A stretch of DNA of 23,439 bases from JAABPW01 sp037132275 (GTDB lineage Bacteria > Verrucomicrobiota > Kiritimatiellia > CAIKKV01 > CAITUY01), in the NCBI GenBank assembly GCA_037132275.1, contig JBAXPK010000040.1, positions 1 to 23,439 on the forward strand. The letters run 5' to 3'. The notes beneath the pieces are model-generated. The model did no database searches. It saw only the letters and a list, made by a program, of their open reading frames with translations, and was not told the DNA's origin. Positions 14,466 through 22,346 of the stretch are shown piece after piece. Each line of letters starts with the position of its first letter. The first letter of the stretch is position 1. Made by a program: the position numbers and the translations under genes.

Positions 14466-15464
14466 ATGAGTACATCCTCTACCAAGCAACATGTTGCCAT
14501 TATCGGAACCGGGCACTACGTTCCCGAGCGCATCCTGACCAACGCCGAGCTTGAGAAAATGGTCGATACCACGGATGAGTGGATCGTCTCACGAAGCGGC
14601 ATCCGGGAACGCCACATAGCCCGCGAGGATCAGGCCACTTCGGATTTGGGGGCAGAAGCGGCCCGACTGGCGTTGATTTCCGCGGGCGTGAAGGCAGAGG
14701 ATATTGATTTGATTATTGTAGCAACCGCCACCCCTGATATGCCCTTTCCCAACACCGCCTGTTTCGTCCAGAACCTGATCGGTGCAAAAAACGCTACCTG
14801 TATCGGGTTGGAGGCCGCCTGTGCGGGCTTTCTCTTTGCCGTGGATTCCGCGAGCCAGTACCTGTTGACCGGCCGCTTTAAGACGGCCTTGGTGATCGGC
14901 GCCGAAAAGCTGAGCACGATCACGGACTGGCAGGATCGCACCACTTGCGTTTTGTTCGGGGACGGCGCCGGTGCCGTGGTGTTGCAGGTTCGTGAGACCG
15001 GGGAGGGGATATGCTCGACCGTGACCGGATCCGATGGCTCCTTAAGCGCCTTGCTCAATGTTCCCGGCGGAGGCAGTCGAAACCCTGCCTCCCTGCAGAC
15101 CCTCGAGAAGCGGATGCATTTCATGAAAATGGAGGGTAAGGAAGTCTTTAAGCATGCCGTTCGTGCCATGGGCGAGGCGGCCCGGCGGGCGTTGGAGAAA
15201 TGCGGCCTGACAATGGAGGATGTGGCGTGTGTGGTGCCGCACCAGGCAAATATGCGTATTGTGGAGGCGATCCGCGCCCGGTTGGGTGTCGGCCCGGAGA
15301 AGTTTTTTGTTAATCTCGACAAGTATGGAAACATGTCTTCCGCCTCGATTCCCGTCGCACTCGACGAAGCCATCCAGTGCGGCAGAATCAAGAAGGGTGA
15401 CACAGTGGTGCTGGTGGCCTTTGGTGGCGGGTTTACTTGGGGCGCGATGGTTGTCAAGATGTGA
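14466..15464 (+). CDS. fabH: Beta-ketoacyl-ACP synthase III FabH
   Basis: FabH condenses a CoA-bound primer (acetyl-CoA or a branched acyl-CoA) with malonyl-ACP to start fatty acid elongation. The 332-aa product has the full catalytic triad: Cys119 in LEAACAGFLFAVD, His259 in VVPHQANMRIV, and Asn289 in NLDKYGNMSSAS. GIRERHIA, DLIIVATATPD and the terminal GGGFTWGAMVVK are also typical. It begins 2 bases after plsX. The stop codon falls within the first unit of a GTGAG-type heptamer repeat that leads to fabD. Primer specificity (straight or branched) cannot be read from the sequence. Confidence 0.97.
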   Translation: MSTSSTKQHVAIIGTGHYVPERILTNAELEKMVDTTDEWIVSRSGIRERHIAREDQATSDLGAEAARLALISAGVKAEDIDLIIVATATPDMPFPNTACFVQNLIGAKNATCIGLEAACAGFLFAVDSASQYLLTGRFKTALVIGAEKLSTITDWQDRTTCVLFGDGAGAVVLQVRETGEGICSTVTGSDGSLSALLNVPGGGSRNPASLQTLEKRMHFMKMEGKEVFKHAVRAMGEAARRALEKCGLTMEDVACVVPHQANMRIVEAIRARLGVGPEKFFVNLDKYGNMSSASIPVALDEAIQCGRIKKGDTVVLVAFGGGFTWGAMVVKM

Positions 15465-15488
15465 GGCGTGAGACGTGAGATGCGAGAG
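15461..15488. repeat. Four degenerate heptamer units between fabH and fabD
   Basis: GTGAGGC (15461), GTGAGAC (15468), GTGAGAT (15475) and GCGAGAG (15482) run head to tail with the consensus GTGAGAN. The first unit contains the fabH stop TGA. The last unit together with the next bases forms GAGAGGG (15484-15490), a good Shine-Dalgarno placed 6 bases before the fabD ATG. Confidence 0.8.
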
Positions 15489-15496
15489 GGTAAACG

Positions 15497-16426
15497 ATGA
15501 AACAAAGAGCGGTAGTATTTGCGGGACAGGGTGCCCAATTTGTGGGAATGGGCAAGGATTTGGCGGCGGCTTATCCGGAGTGCAAGGATTTGTTCGATCG
15601 TGCCAGCGCCGTGCTGGGGTATGATTTGGCCAAATTATGCGCCGAGGGCCCGATCGAGGAGATCACCCGGTCGGACAAGTGTCAGCCAGCGATTTTTGTG
15701 ACCAGCGCCGCCTGTTTTACCGCCCTCAAGAAACTGTATCCCGAACTCCAGGTATCCGGCGTCGCCGGGTTGAGCCTGGGCGAGTGGACGGCGCTCTGGG
15801 CGGCCGGTGTGGTGTCTTTTGAGGATGCCGTTAAAATTCTTCAAGTCCGGGGAAAAGCCATGCAGGATGCCTGCACGGAGCGGCCCGGCGGGATGGTCAG
15901 CGTGATGGGGCTCCCCATGCCGGAACTCGCAAAGATCTGCGCCGCGACGGGAGTGCAGATGGCGAATATCAATTCGAGCGAGCAAATCGTGTTGTCCGGC
16001 GACAAGGATAAAATTGGTGAAGCGGAAAAACAGGCCCAGGCCGCAGGCGCCAAGAAAACCGTGGTGTTGCAGGTGGCGGGTGCGTTTCATTCGCCGTTGA
16101 TGGCTTCGGCCGCAGGCAAGTTGGAGCAGGTGCTGGCCGGGGTGACCGTTCATAAACCGGCGTTTCCCGTGGTTTCAAACGTAACAGGCAAACCGCACGG
16201 GGAACCGGCGGAAATCAAGGCCCTGATGCTCAAACAGGTAACCTCATCGGTTCAATGGGTGGCCACGATCGAGGCATTCAAGGCGATGGGCGTGGGCGAG
16301 TATATTGAGTGCGGTCCGGGTAAAGTTCTGGCCGGTTTGATCAAGCGGATTGACAAGGATGCGTCCTCCATGAGCATCCAGGATGGGCCGACACTGGAAA
16401 AGGCCGTGGCGGCGTTGAAAGCATAA
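15497..16426 (+). CDS. fabD: Malonyl-CoA:ACP transacylase FabD
   Basis: FabD loads malonyl groups from CoA onto ACP for fatty acid elongation. The 309-aa product begins with KQRAVVFAGQGAQFVGMGKDL. The active-site serine is Ser93 in GLSLGEW, where most bacterial FabD proteins have GHSLGEY; GLSLGE is known from plant and some bacterial forms. The second catalytic residue is His198 in AGAFHSPLM, and the acidic/arginine substrate region includes the VRGKAMQDA helix. VVSNVTGKPH and YIECGPGKVLAGLIKRI complete the C-terminal half. The start has GAGAGGG at ideal spacing, supplied by the heptamer repeat. Confidence 0.96.
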   Translation: MKQRAVVFAGQGAQFVGMGKDLAAAYPECKDLFDRASAVLGYDLAKLCAEGPIEEITRSDKCQPAIFVTSAACFTALKKLYPELQVSGVAGLSLGEWTALWAAGVVSFEDAVKILQVRGKAMQDACTERPGGMVSVMGLPMPELAKICAATGVQMANINSSEQIVLSGDKDKIGEAEKQAQAAGAKKTVVLQVAGAFHSPLMASAAGKLEQVLAGVTVHKPAFPVVSNVTGKPHGEPAEIKALMLKQVTSSVQWVATIEAFKAMGVGEYIECGPGKVLAGLIKRIDKDASSMSIQDGPTLEKAVAALKA

Positions 16427-16447
16427 TTCATTTAGAGGAGAACGAAC

Positions 16448-17194
16448 ATGGCAACATTGAGTGGAAAAGTGGCGCTTGTGACCGGCGCGGCGCGGGGGAT
16501 CGGGCAGGCCATTGCGAAAAAACTGGCGGTCGAAGGGTGTGATGTGGCCCTGTGCGACCTGAAGGCCGAATGGCTGACCGAGACCGTCGGGCTGATTGAG
16601 GCGGCCGGCCGTAAAGTGAAGTGTTTTGAGGTGGATGTGAGCCAGTCCGCCGCGGTGGAGGCCGCCGTAAACGGCGCCATCCAGGAGTTCGGCAAGATCG
16701 ATATTCTGATCAATAACGCCGGCATCACCAAGGATACTTTGATGATCCGGATGTCGGAGCAGGATTGGGATGCGGTTCTCTCCGTGAATCTTAAGGGGAC
16801 TTTCCTGTTTACCAAGGCGGTTGCGCGCCCGATGATGAAGCAGCGGTCGGGAGCCATTGTCAATGTGGCCTCAATTATTGGCTTGATTGGCAATGCGGGG
16901 CAGTGTAATTACGCAGCCTCAAAGGCCGGAGTTATCGCCCTGACCAAGTCGGCGGCGAAGGAACTCGCGGCGCGTAATATCCGGGTAAATGCCGTGGCGC
17001 CTGGTTTCATTGAGACCAAGATGACCGAGGCTTTGCCCGAGGAAGTCCGGACGAAGATGTTGGGAGCCATCCCGATGGGACGGTTCGGTCAGCCGGAAGA
17101 TGTGGCGAACGTGGTTCTGTTCCTTGCGGGGGATATGTCCTCGTACATGACAGGGCAGGTTCTTCCGATCTGCGGTGGAATGGTGATGCAGTAA
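16448..17194 (+). CDS. fabG: 3-oxoacyl-ACP reductase FabG
   Basis: FabG reduces 3-ketoacyl-ACP to 3-hydroxyacyl-ACP with NADPH. The 248-aa short-chain dehydrogenase has the dinucleotide motif TGAARGIGQAIA, DVS, NNAG, the catalytic triad Ser (VNVASIIG), Tyr155 and Lys159 (YAASK), and VAPGFIETKMT. Its end is GGMVMQ, as in FabG of many bacteria. GAGGAGAAC (from 16435) gives a strong Shine-Dalgarno. Gaps to fabD (21 bases) and acpP (25 bases) keep it in the same transcript. Its neighbours fix the call as FabG among the many related reductases. Confidence 0.96.
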   Translation: MATLSGKVALVTGAARGIGQAIAKKLAVEGCDVALCDLKAEWLTETVGLIEAAGRKVKCFEVDVSQSAAVEAAVNGAIQEFGKIDILINNAGITKDTLMIRMSEQDWDAVLSVNLKGTFLFTKAVARPMMKQRSGAIVNVASIIGLIGNAGQCNYAASKAGVIALTKSAAKELAARNIRVNAVAPGFIETKMTEALPEEVRTKMLGAIPMGRFGQPEDVANVVLFLAGDMSSYMTGQVLPICGGMVMQ

Positions 17195-17204
17195 GCAAAC
17201 AAGT

Positions 17205-17213
17205 AGAAGGAGA
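17205..17213 (+). promoter_or_regulatory. Ribosome binding site that fixes the acpP start
   Basis: AGAAGGAGA abuts an in-frame ATG at 17214 but has correct spacing (about 6 bases) to the ATG at 17220. It therefore favours the second ATG as the acpP start. Confidence 0.75.
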
Positions 17214-17219
17214 ATGAAC

Positions 17220-17459
17220 ATGGCACTTGAAGACAAAGTCAAAGATATCATTGTTGAACAGCTGGGTGTGAACGCCGAGCAGGTTACACCCGAAGCGTCC
17301 TTCATCGAGGATTTGGGTGCGGATTCGTTGGATACCGTCGAACTCGTCATGGCGTTTGAAGAGGAATTCGGCGCCGAGATCCCTGATGAGGATGCCGAGA
17401 AGCTGACGACGGTTGGCGGCGTGATTGAATACCTGAAGAGCAAGGGTATCACCGCTTAA
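17220..17459 (+). CDS. acpP: Acyl carrier protein
   Basis: AcpP carries growing acyl chains on a 4'-phosphopantetheine arm. The 79-aa acidic protein has the invariant attachment motif in FIEDLGADSLDTVEL with Ser36, the same position as in E. coli AcpP, and the helix FEEEFGAEIPDEDAEKL. The start at 17220 is chosen because of the strong upstream AGAAGGAGA and because MALEDKVKDII matches family N-termini; a start at 17214 would add two residues. A strong terminator follows 20 bases after the stop, which would allow acpP-containing transcripts to end before fabF and give acpP a separate level. Confidence 0.97.
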   Translation: MALEDKVKDIIVEQLGVNAEQVTPEASFIEDLGADSLDTVELVMAFEEEFGAEIPDEDAEKLTTVGGVIEYLKSKGITA

Positions 17460-17479
17460 GTGTGGTGGCTGTGAGGAAC

Positions 17480-17508
17480 CGGGGAGATGGCAACATCTCC
17501 CCGTTTTT
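17480..17508 (+). terminator. Intrinsic terminator after acpP
   Basis: A perfect 10-bp stem, CGGGGAGATG (17480-17489) with CATCTCCCCG (17494-17503), is closed by a stable GCAA tetraloop and followed by TTTTT (17504-17508). It lies between acpP and fabF, so it either ends the operon or attenuates read-through into fabF. Confidence 0.92.
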
Positions 17509-17549
17509 GTCTTGGCTTGGATGCGGATTGGAAAGGCAAGGAGCGGGCT

Positions 17550-18788
17550 ATGGAAAAACGAAGAGTGGTGATTACGGGTTTGGGTGTGGTGTCGCCGTTG
17601 GGGAGCGACCTAAATGTTTTCTGGCAGAGGCTCTGTAATGGGACCTCGGGCATTCGCCGCATCACGAAATTCGACGCTTCCGCCATGGCTACCCAGATAG
17701 CGGGCGAAGTCGTTGATTTTGATATTGATAAGTATATTGGAAAAAAAGAACAACGCCGCATGGATCCGTTCTGCCACTATGCCGTGGCCGCCGCCAAGAT
17801 GGCCGTTCAGGATTCGGGGATCCAGTTCGCCTCCGAGGATCAGGATCGGTGCGGATGCATGGTCGGTTCCGGTGTCGGTGGATTGATCACCATGGAAGAC
17901 CAGCACAGTGTGCTGTTGAACCGCGGGCCGGATCGTTGTTCCCCCTTTATGATTCCCATGATGATTGTGAACATGGCTTCAGGCCTGGTGGCCATTGAGC
18001 ATGGTTTGAAAGGGCCGAATTATTGTGTTGTATCCGCCTGTGCCAGCGGCGCCCATTCGATCGGCGAGGCCGCCCGGCAGATTCAGTACGGCGACGCGGA
18101 TATCATGGTTGCCGGCGGCGCCGAGGCTGTCGTTTGCCCGCTCGGTATTGCCGGATTTTCATCGATGAAGGCTATGAGCACCCGGAATGATGATCCCACG
18201 AAGGCCAGTCGGCCGTTTGACCTGGACCGCGACGGATTTGTGATGGGTGAAGGCGCCGGCATCATTGTTTTAGAGGAGTATGAACACGCGAAAAAGCGCG
18301 GCGCGAAGATTTACGCGGAAGTCAGCGGCTATGGCGCCACCTGTGACGCCAATCATATAACCGCCCCGGCGCCGGGTGGCGAAGGCGGCGCCCGCGCCAT
18401 GATGAAAGCCATGGCGGAGGCGAAGTTGACGCCTGATCAGGTTGATTATGTCAATGCGCATGGAACGAGTACCCCGCTCAACGACAAGAATGAGACGGCG
18501 GCGGTGAAGACGGCGTTTGGCGCGTACGCCAAAAAGGTGATGGTCAGTTCCACGAAATCGGTGACCGGTCATCTTCTCGGGGCGGCGGGTGGACTGGAAA
18601 CCATCATTTGCGCGATGGCCATCCATCGGGGTGTGGTGCCCCCGACGATGAACTACACCACGCCGGATCCGGATTGCGATCTGGATTATGTTCCGAATCA
18701 GGCGCGTGAGTTTCAAATTCGCGCCTGCCTGAACAACTCCCTCGGCTTTGGCGGTCATAACTGTTCGCTCTTGCTGCAACGCGTTTGA
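17550..18788 (+). CDS. fabF: Beta-ketoacyl-ACP synthase II FabF
   Basis: FabF catalyses the elongating condensation of acyl-ACP with malonyl-ACP. The 412-aa product has the Cys-His-His triad: Cys164 in VVSACASGAHS, His in VNAHGTSTPLND, and His in SVTGHLLGAAGG. The start RRVVITGLGVVSPLG and the end NNSLGFGGHNCSLLL are typical. The frame opens at 17487, inside the acpP terminator, but ATG 17550 has AAGGAG (17538-17543) upstream and gives the family N-terminus. It follows the terminator without an obvious promoter of its own, so expression may rely on partial read-through. Confidence 0.97.
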   Translation: MEKRRVVITGLGVVSPLGSDLNVFWQRLCNGTSGIRRITKFDASAMATQIAGEVVDFDIDKYIGKKEQRRMDPFCHYAVAAAKMAVQDSGIQFASEDQDRCGCMVGSGVGGLITMEDQHSVLLNRGPDRCSPFMIPMMIVNMASGLVAIEHGLKGPNYCVVSACASGAHSIGEAARQIQYGDADIMVAGGAEAVVCPLGIAGFSSMKAMSTRNDDPTKASRPFDLDRDGFVMGEGAGIIVLEEYEHAKKRGAKIYAEVSGYGATCDANHITAPAPGGEGGARAMMKAMAEAKLTPDQVDYVNAHGTSTPLNDKNETAAVKTAFGAYAKKVMVSSTKSVTGHLLGAAGGLETIICAMAIHRGVVPPTMNYTTPDPDCDLDYVPNQAREFQIRACLNNSLGFGGHNCSLLLQRV

Positions 18789-18824
18789 TCCGGGCCGATA
18801 AGTCTGCAAACTTCCTGAATATTT

Positions 18825-18855
18825 CATCCCCTCCCGACGGAGGGGATGTCTTTCT
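18825..18855 (+). terminator. Intrinsic terminator after fabF
   Basis: A 10-bp perfect stem, CATCCCCTCC (18825-18834) with GGAGGGGATG (18839-18848), loop CGAC, is followed by a T-rich stretch TCTTTCT. It separates the fatty acid cluster from the FN3/phosphatase/kinase genes. Confidence 0.88.
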
Positions 18856-18918
18856 GGCTTTCTTTTCCCTCCTGTCTTGGCATACAGTGTCAAAAGGGGA
18901 AGGCAAGGAGGAGTCGCT

Positions 18919-21015
18919 ATGATTGGGGTCTCGCGAATAGTCATGGTCGGATGTGGCGTTTTGTTGGTGGGCTTCGGGTGTCGTACCCGTGAACGGGTGC
19001 CGGATTACCTGCCGCGTGAAGTGGTGGCCAACCAGGTGGGAAGCGCCGTGGTCTATCAGGTCAACGATCCTCGGATTCGCGAGGTTCGCGCGGCAACGCC
19101 GCCATCGGATTCCGCCCCGGTCATGGTGTCGGCCCCCAGTACGCAGGTGACCACTCCGGTCGCGTCCGTCTCGCCTTCTGTTGCCGTTACGGAAGCGCCC
19201 CGGATCAATGGTTCAACGCCGCGCCAGACACTGTACGGGCAGCCGGACGGGGTGGTCGTTTCTGACAGGGGCCTGCGCGAGGTCACCATCACCTGGAAAG
19301 CGCCAACCGATGAAGTTTACCGGTATCGGATTGAACGGGCGGAATCCCCCGAAGGCCCGTTCGTGAAACTTGAAGACGTGGCGCCGAAGAAACTGTCCTA
19401 TAAGGATACAGGCTCCCGCGATACGCCCTTGAATGACAATACGGCTTATTATTATCGCCTCATCGCATTGCTGGATCGGGAAGGGCCTGAAAGCATTCCT
19501 TCCGCTGTCGTTAAATCCGTTACGGCGCCTCCTCCTGAAGCCCCTGCCGCTGTGAAGGCCGTTGCGTCAAGTTCAAGGGCCGTGACGGTGACGTGGGCGG
19601 CATCCCCCTCGGAAGGAGTGACCTTGTATCGTGTTGAACGGGCGAAGGCCTCAGCGCCGTCTGCCTTTGAGAGGGTTGGGGTGCCCCGTGTGACCACGTT
19701 GACGGATGGCGGGACCGCGGCTTCGGTTTTGATGGACAGCACAAGATACCTTTATCGGGTGATCGCGGTGAACCGGGTGAACTCCGAGAGTTCACCGTCC
19801 ACAGCCCCCGAGGTCTTGACGTTGCCGCCTCCCGCTCCCGTGCGGAACGTGGCGGTGTTGTGCGATGAAGTCCGCTGCGTTCCGCTATCCTGGGCGCCGA
19901 ACCCCGAGGCGGATGTCGTGAGATATGATGTCTATCGGGCCCGTCTGCCGGAGGGGCCGTTTGAGAAAATCGGCTCGGTATCGGGAAGAACCACGGTCGC
20001 CTACCTGGATGGGGGCACCAATCCAGGCAATCTGGAAGATGAGGCGATTTATTATTACAAACTTCGCGCGGTCAATGCGGTGACTTCCGAGGGGGCGCCC
20101 TCGGATGTCGTGAAGGCTTTCACGCGCGGTGTGCCGGTTGAAGTGAGCGCCTTAAACGCTGTGACGGGTCGTCCGCGAGAAATTCCGGTGTCGTGGCTCA
20201 TGAGTTTGGACAAGTCCGTGGTCGGGTATGAACTGTGGCGAGCCGACGAAGGCGGTGATAACTGGGTTCAGGTGAAGCGGTTTGAAGGGCGCGATTCCAC
20301 AAATTATCTTGATCGCGGCGAAATCAAGCCCACCACCGGGTTGGGCTTTTTGAAGGATGGAACGGTTTACCAGTACAAGGTCATCGGGTTCAACAATGCC
20401 AATGTCAAGTCCTCGGCCTCGGCGGCGGCGACGGCGCGGACAAAATACCGTCCGGCGACTCCGGCGTGTTTGTCGGCCACCACCAACGCCCCGCTGTCAA
20501 TTAATCTGGCCTGGAATCCGAATCCTGAGAAGGATATCAGCGATTATGTGGTGGAGTGTTCCGATCGCCCGGACGAGTCCTTCCATAAACTAGTGACGGT
20601 CAGCGCCGGAAGAGCCGGGGGGCTATCCGCCAGGGAGATGTCCTTGGAATCCGGAGTCACCCGGTTCAGCCGTATCAAGGCCATTGACAAGGATGGATTG
20701 GAAAGCGATTGGTGCGCCGCCGTGGCGGGTCGAGCCAAGCCGGTGCCTGATGCGCCCGGTTTGATTAAAGGGGAGCCGGTAGGGAATAACGTCCGATTGG
20801 TTTGGAAGGCCCCGGCGCAGACGGATGTGCAGCGCTACAATGTGTGGCGAAAAAAGTTTATCGGTTGGGAATTGATTGCCACGACGGAACAGACCAATTA
20901 TCTGTTTGAGTTTACGGAGGTATCCAAGCCCATGACGGTGGCCGCCACGGCTGTCGATAAGGATGGATTGGAGAGCGAGAAGAGCGAGACCGTTGAAATC
21001 AAACCCGGAATGTGA
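18919..21015 (+). CDS. Putative lipoprotein with six fibronectin type III domains
   Basis: The 698-aa protein is a probable cell-surface or periplasmic binding protein of unknown ligand. Residues 1-21 (ending VLLVGFGC) form a hydrophobic signal ending in Cys; the lipobox is imperfect (Gly-Phe-Gly before Cys21), so lipidation is likely but not certain. A Pro/Ser/Thr/Val-rich stretch (about 55-105) is followed by six FN3-like repeats at roughly 110-203, 206-302, 305-403, 405-508, 512-607 and 611-694. Each has the pattern V.L.W....D...Y.V.R and a late Y.Y.V.A.....ES. The last two share DKDGLES. The frame opens at 18877, but ATG 18919 follows AAGGAGGAG (18905-18913). The stop is followed closely by the phosphatase gene. 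No enzymatic motif is seen. Confidence 0.85.
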   Translation: MIGVSRIVMVGCGVLLVGFGCRTRERVPDYLPREVVANQVGSAVVYQVNDPRIREVRAATPPSDSAPVMVSAPSTQVTTPVASVSPSVAVTEAPRINGSTPRQTLYGQPDGVVVSDRGLREVTITWKAPTDEVYRYRIERAESPEGPFVKLEDVAPKKLSYKDTGSRDTPLNDNTAYYYRLIALLDREGPESIPSAVVKSVTAPPPEAPAAVKAVASSSRAVTVTWAASPSEGVTLYRVERAKASAPSAFERVGVPRVTTLTDGGTAASVLMDSTRYLYRVIAVNRVNSESSPSTAPEVLTLPPPAPVRNVAVLCDEVRCVPLSWAPNPEADVVRYDVYRARLPEGPFEKIGSVSGRTTVAYLDGGTNPGNLEDEAIYYYKLRAVNAVTSEGAPSDVVKAFTRGVPVEVSALNAVTGRPREIPVSWLMSLDKSVVGYELWRADEGGDNWVQVKRFEGRDSTNYLDRGEIKPTTGLGFLKDGTVYQYKVIGFNNANVKSSASAAATARTKYRPATPACLSATTNAPLSINLAWNPNPEKDISDYVVECSDRPDESFHKLVTVSAGRAGGLSAREMSLESGVTRFSRIKAIDKDGLESDWCAAVAGRAKPVPDAPGLIKGEPVGNNVRLVWKAPAQTDVQRYNVWRKKFIGWELIATTEQTNYLFEFTEVSKPMTVAATAVDKDGLESEKSETVEIKPGM

Positions 21016-21038
21016 TTCCTGGAGAGAGGCGCGACATT

Positions 21039-22346
21039 GTGAATACCCAGTTTTCATATCTCTCGTCAGCCGAACTGACGGACGTCGGACGGCGCCGGAA
21101 AAACAACGAGGATTCCCTGGTGAGTCTCCCTGAGAGCGGTGTGTTTTGTGTGGCCGACGGCATGGGCGGTGTCCAGGGAGGCGAGGTGGCCAGCAAGGCG
21201 GCTGTCGATGCCATTCGGAAAGCATTTCAGGAATCGCCCGATGCGGCGTTTGCCGTTACGGCCGATGCCTCGATCAAACTGATCGAGCGTGCGCTGAACG
21301 AGGCCAGCCGCTGGATCAAGGAACGGGCCGAGGGGCTTGGGATCAGCGGAACCGGCAGCACGGCGGTGGCGCTGGCGTTTGACCGGGTTACGCCGTCGCA
21401 AGGGGTTGCCGTGCATGCCGGCGACAGCCGTGCCTATCGGTTTCGTGATGACAAATTGGCGCAATTGACCACCGATCATTCGGTGGCGGCGGCGGCCGGG
21501 CTCCCGGACGACAGTTCTTTGCCGCCCATGTTCCGCGGCGTCATTACCCGGGCGGTGGGGCTTGACAGGCATGTCGTGCTGGAAGCGACCCCCTTTGATG
21601 TGGTTGCGGGAGATATCTTCCTCCTGTGTTCCGATGGCTTGAGTAAAATGGTGAGTGATCGCCGGATTCAGAAACTCATCCGGAAGCATCGAACGGATTC
21701 CCTTGAGGAGATGGCGAAGAGTCTGATTGCCGAAGCGCTTGAAGAAGGTGGCGAGGATAACGTCACGGTAATCGTGGTCCGTGTCGCCGAGGAACTCCCC
21801 AAGGGACCCACGATGGAAATACCCCCGGAGACACTTGCGCTAGAACAGCTTATGCTGGTCGAGCCGGTGGCGGATGGTCCGCAACATTCCCATGATGATC
21901 ATGATGAGACGGGACAGACTGCCAACACCGCCGGGGCCGCCACGGCGAGCACCATGGCGGATTCAGATACGCCGTCAGACAGGAACAAAATGCCTTCCGA
22001 TGGTGTGGTGGGATCCACGCCCACGACGCCGGTTTCCGGGTATGGCGGGGAGAATACCCCGGATACCCCTGGCCGGTCAGCCCCACCCCTGCGCATGGCA
22101 GCATCGGCATCATCCCGGAGCATGGCGTGGTTTTGGATACTCTTTTGCCTGGTTATTCTCACGGGGATCGGGGCATGGGTTGTCCTGAAATCACAGGTGT
22201 TGTCGCCGAACACGAAGTCCCATTCCTTCGGATTTGATGTCATGGCCCCGGCCGCGCCGGCCAAGGGCGCTACGCCGCCTCCGGAAGCCGGCGTGAATGA
22301 ACATCCTGCGGCGGCCACGGAGTCGCATGGTGGTACAACGGAATGA
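21039..22346 (+). CDS. Membrane-anchored PP2C-type Ser/Thr protein phosphatase
   Basis: Residues 1-250 form a PPM/PP2C phosphatase that uses two metal ions to remove phosphate from Ser/Thr. Metal and motif residues are present: GRRRKNNEDS (Asp25), VADGMGG (Asp40), GTGSTAVAL, VHAGDSRAYR, TTDHS, GVITRAVG, LCSDGLSKMV (Asp199) and EGGEDNVTVIVV (Asp240). A linker rich in Thr, Pro, Gly and Ala (about 275-360) contains the His/Asp cluster HSHDDHD (283-289). One membrane segment (about 363-384, FWILFCLVILTGIGAWVV) leads to a 50-residue outside tail. GTG 21039 has GGAGAGAGG upstream; a GTG at 21012, overlapping the FN3 stop as GTGA, is the alternative and adds nine residues. The stop overlaps the kinase ATG (ATGA), making a phosphatase/kinase pair. 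Confidence 0.93.
   Translation: MNTQFSYLSSAELTDVGRRRKNNEDSLVSLPESGVFCVADGMGGVQGGEVASKAAVDAIRKAFQESPDAAFAVTADASIKLIERALNEASRWIKERAEGLGISGTGSTAVALAFDRVTPSQGVAVHAGDSRAYRFRDDKLAQLTTDHSVAAAAGLPDDSSLPPMFRGVITRAVGLDRHVVLEATPFDVVAGDIFLLCSDGLSKMVSDRRIQKLIRKHRTDSLEEMAKSLIAEALEEGGEDNVTVIVVRVAEELPKGPTMEIPPETLALEQLMLVEPVADGPQHSHDDHDETGQTANTAGAATASTMADSDTPSDRNKMPSDGVVGSTPTTPVSGYGGENTPDTPGRSAPPLRMAASASSRSMAWFWILFCLVILTGIGAWVVLKSQVLSPNTKSHSFGFDVMAPAAPAKGATPPPEAGVNEHPAAATESHGGTTE

Noticed and set aside
15770..15775. Leu in place of His in the FabD GHSLGE motif as an inactivating change
   Set aside because: GLSLGE is an accepted variant in plant and some bacterial malonyl transacylases; the serine and the second catalytic His are intact.
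18877..18888. TTGGCA and TACAGT as promoter elements for the FN3 gene
   Set aside because: They overlap rather than being spaced about 17 bases apart, and neither finds a convincing partner hexamer at the right distance.
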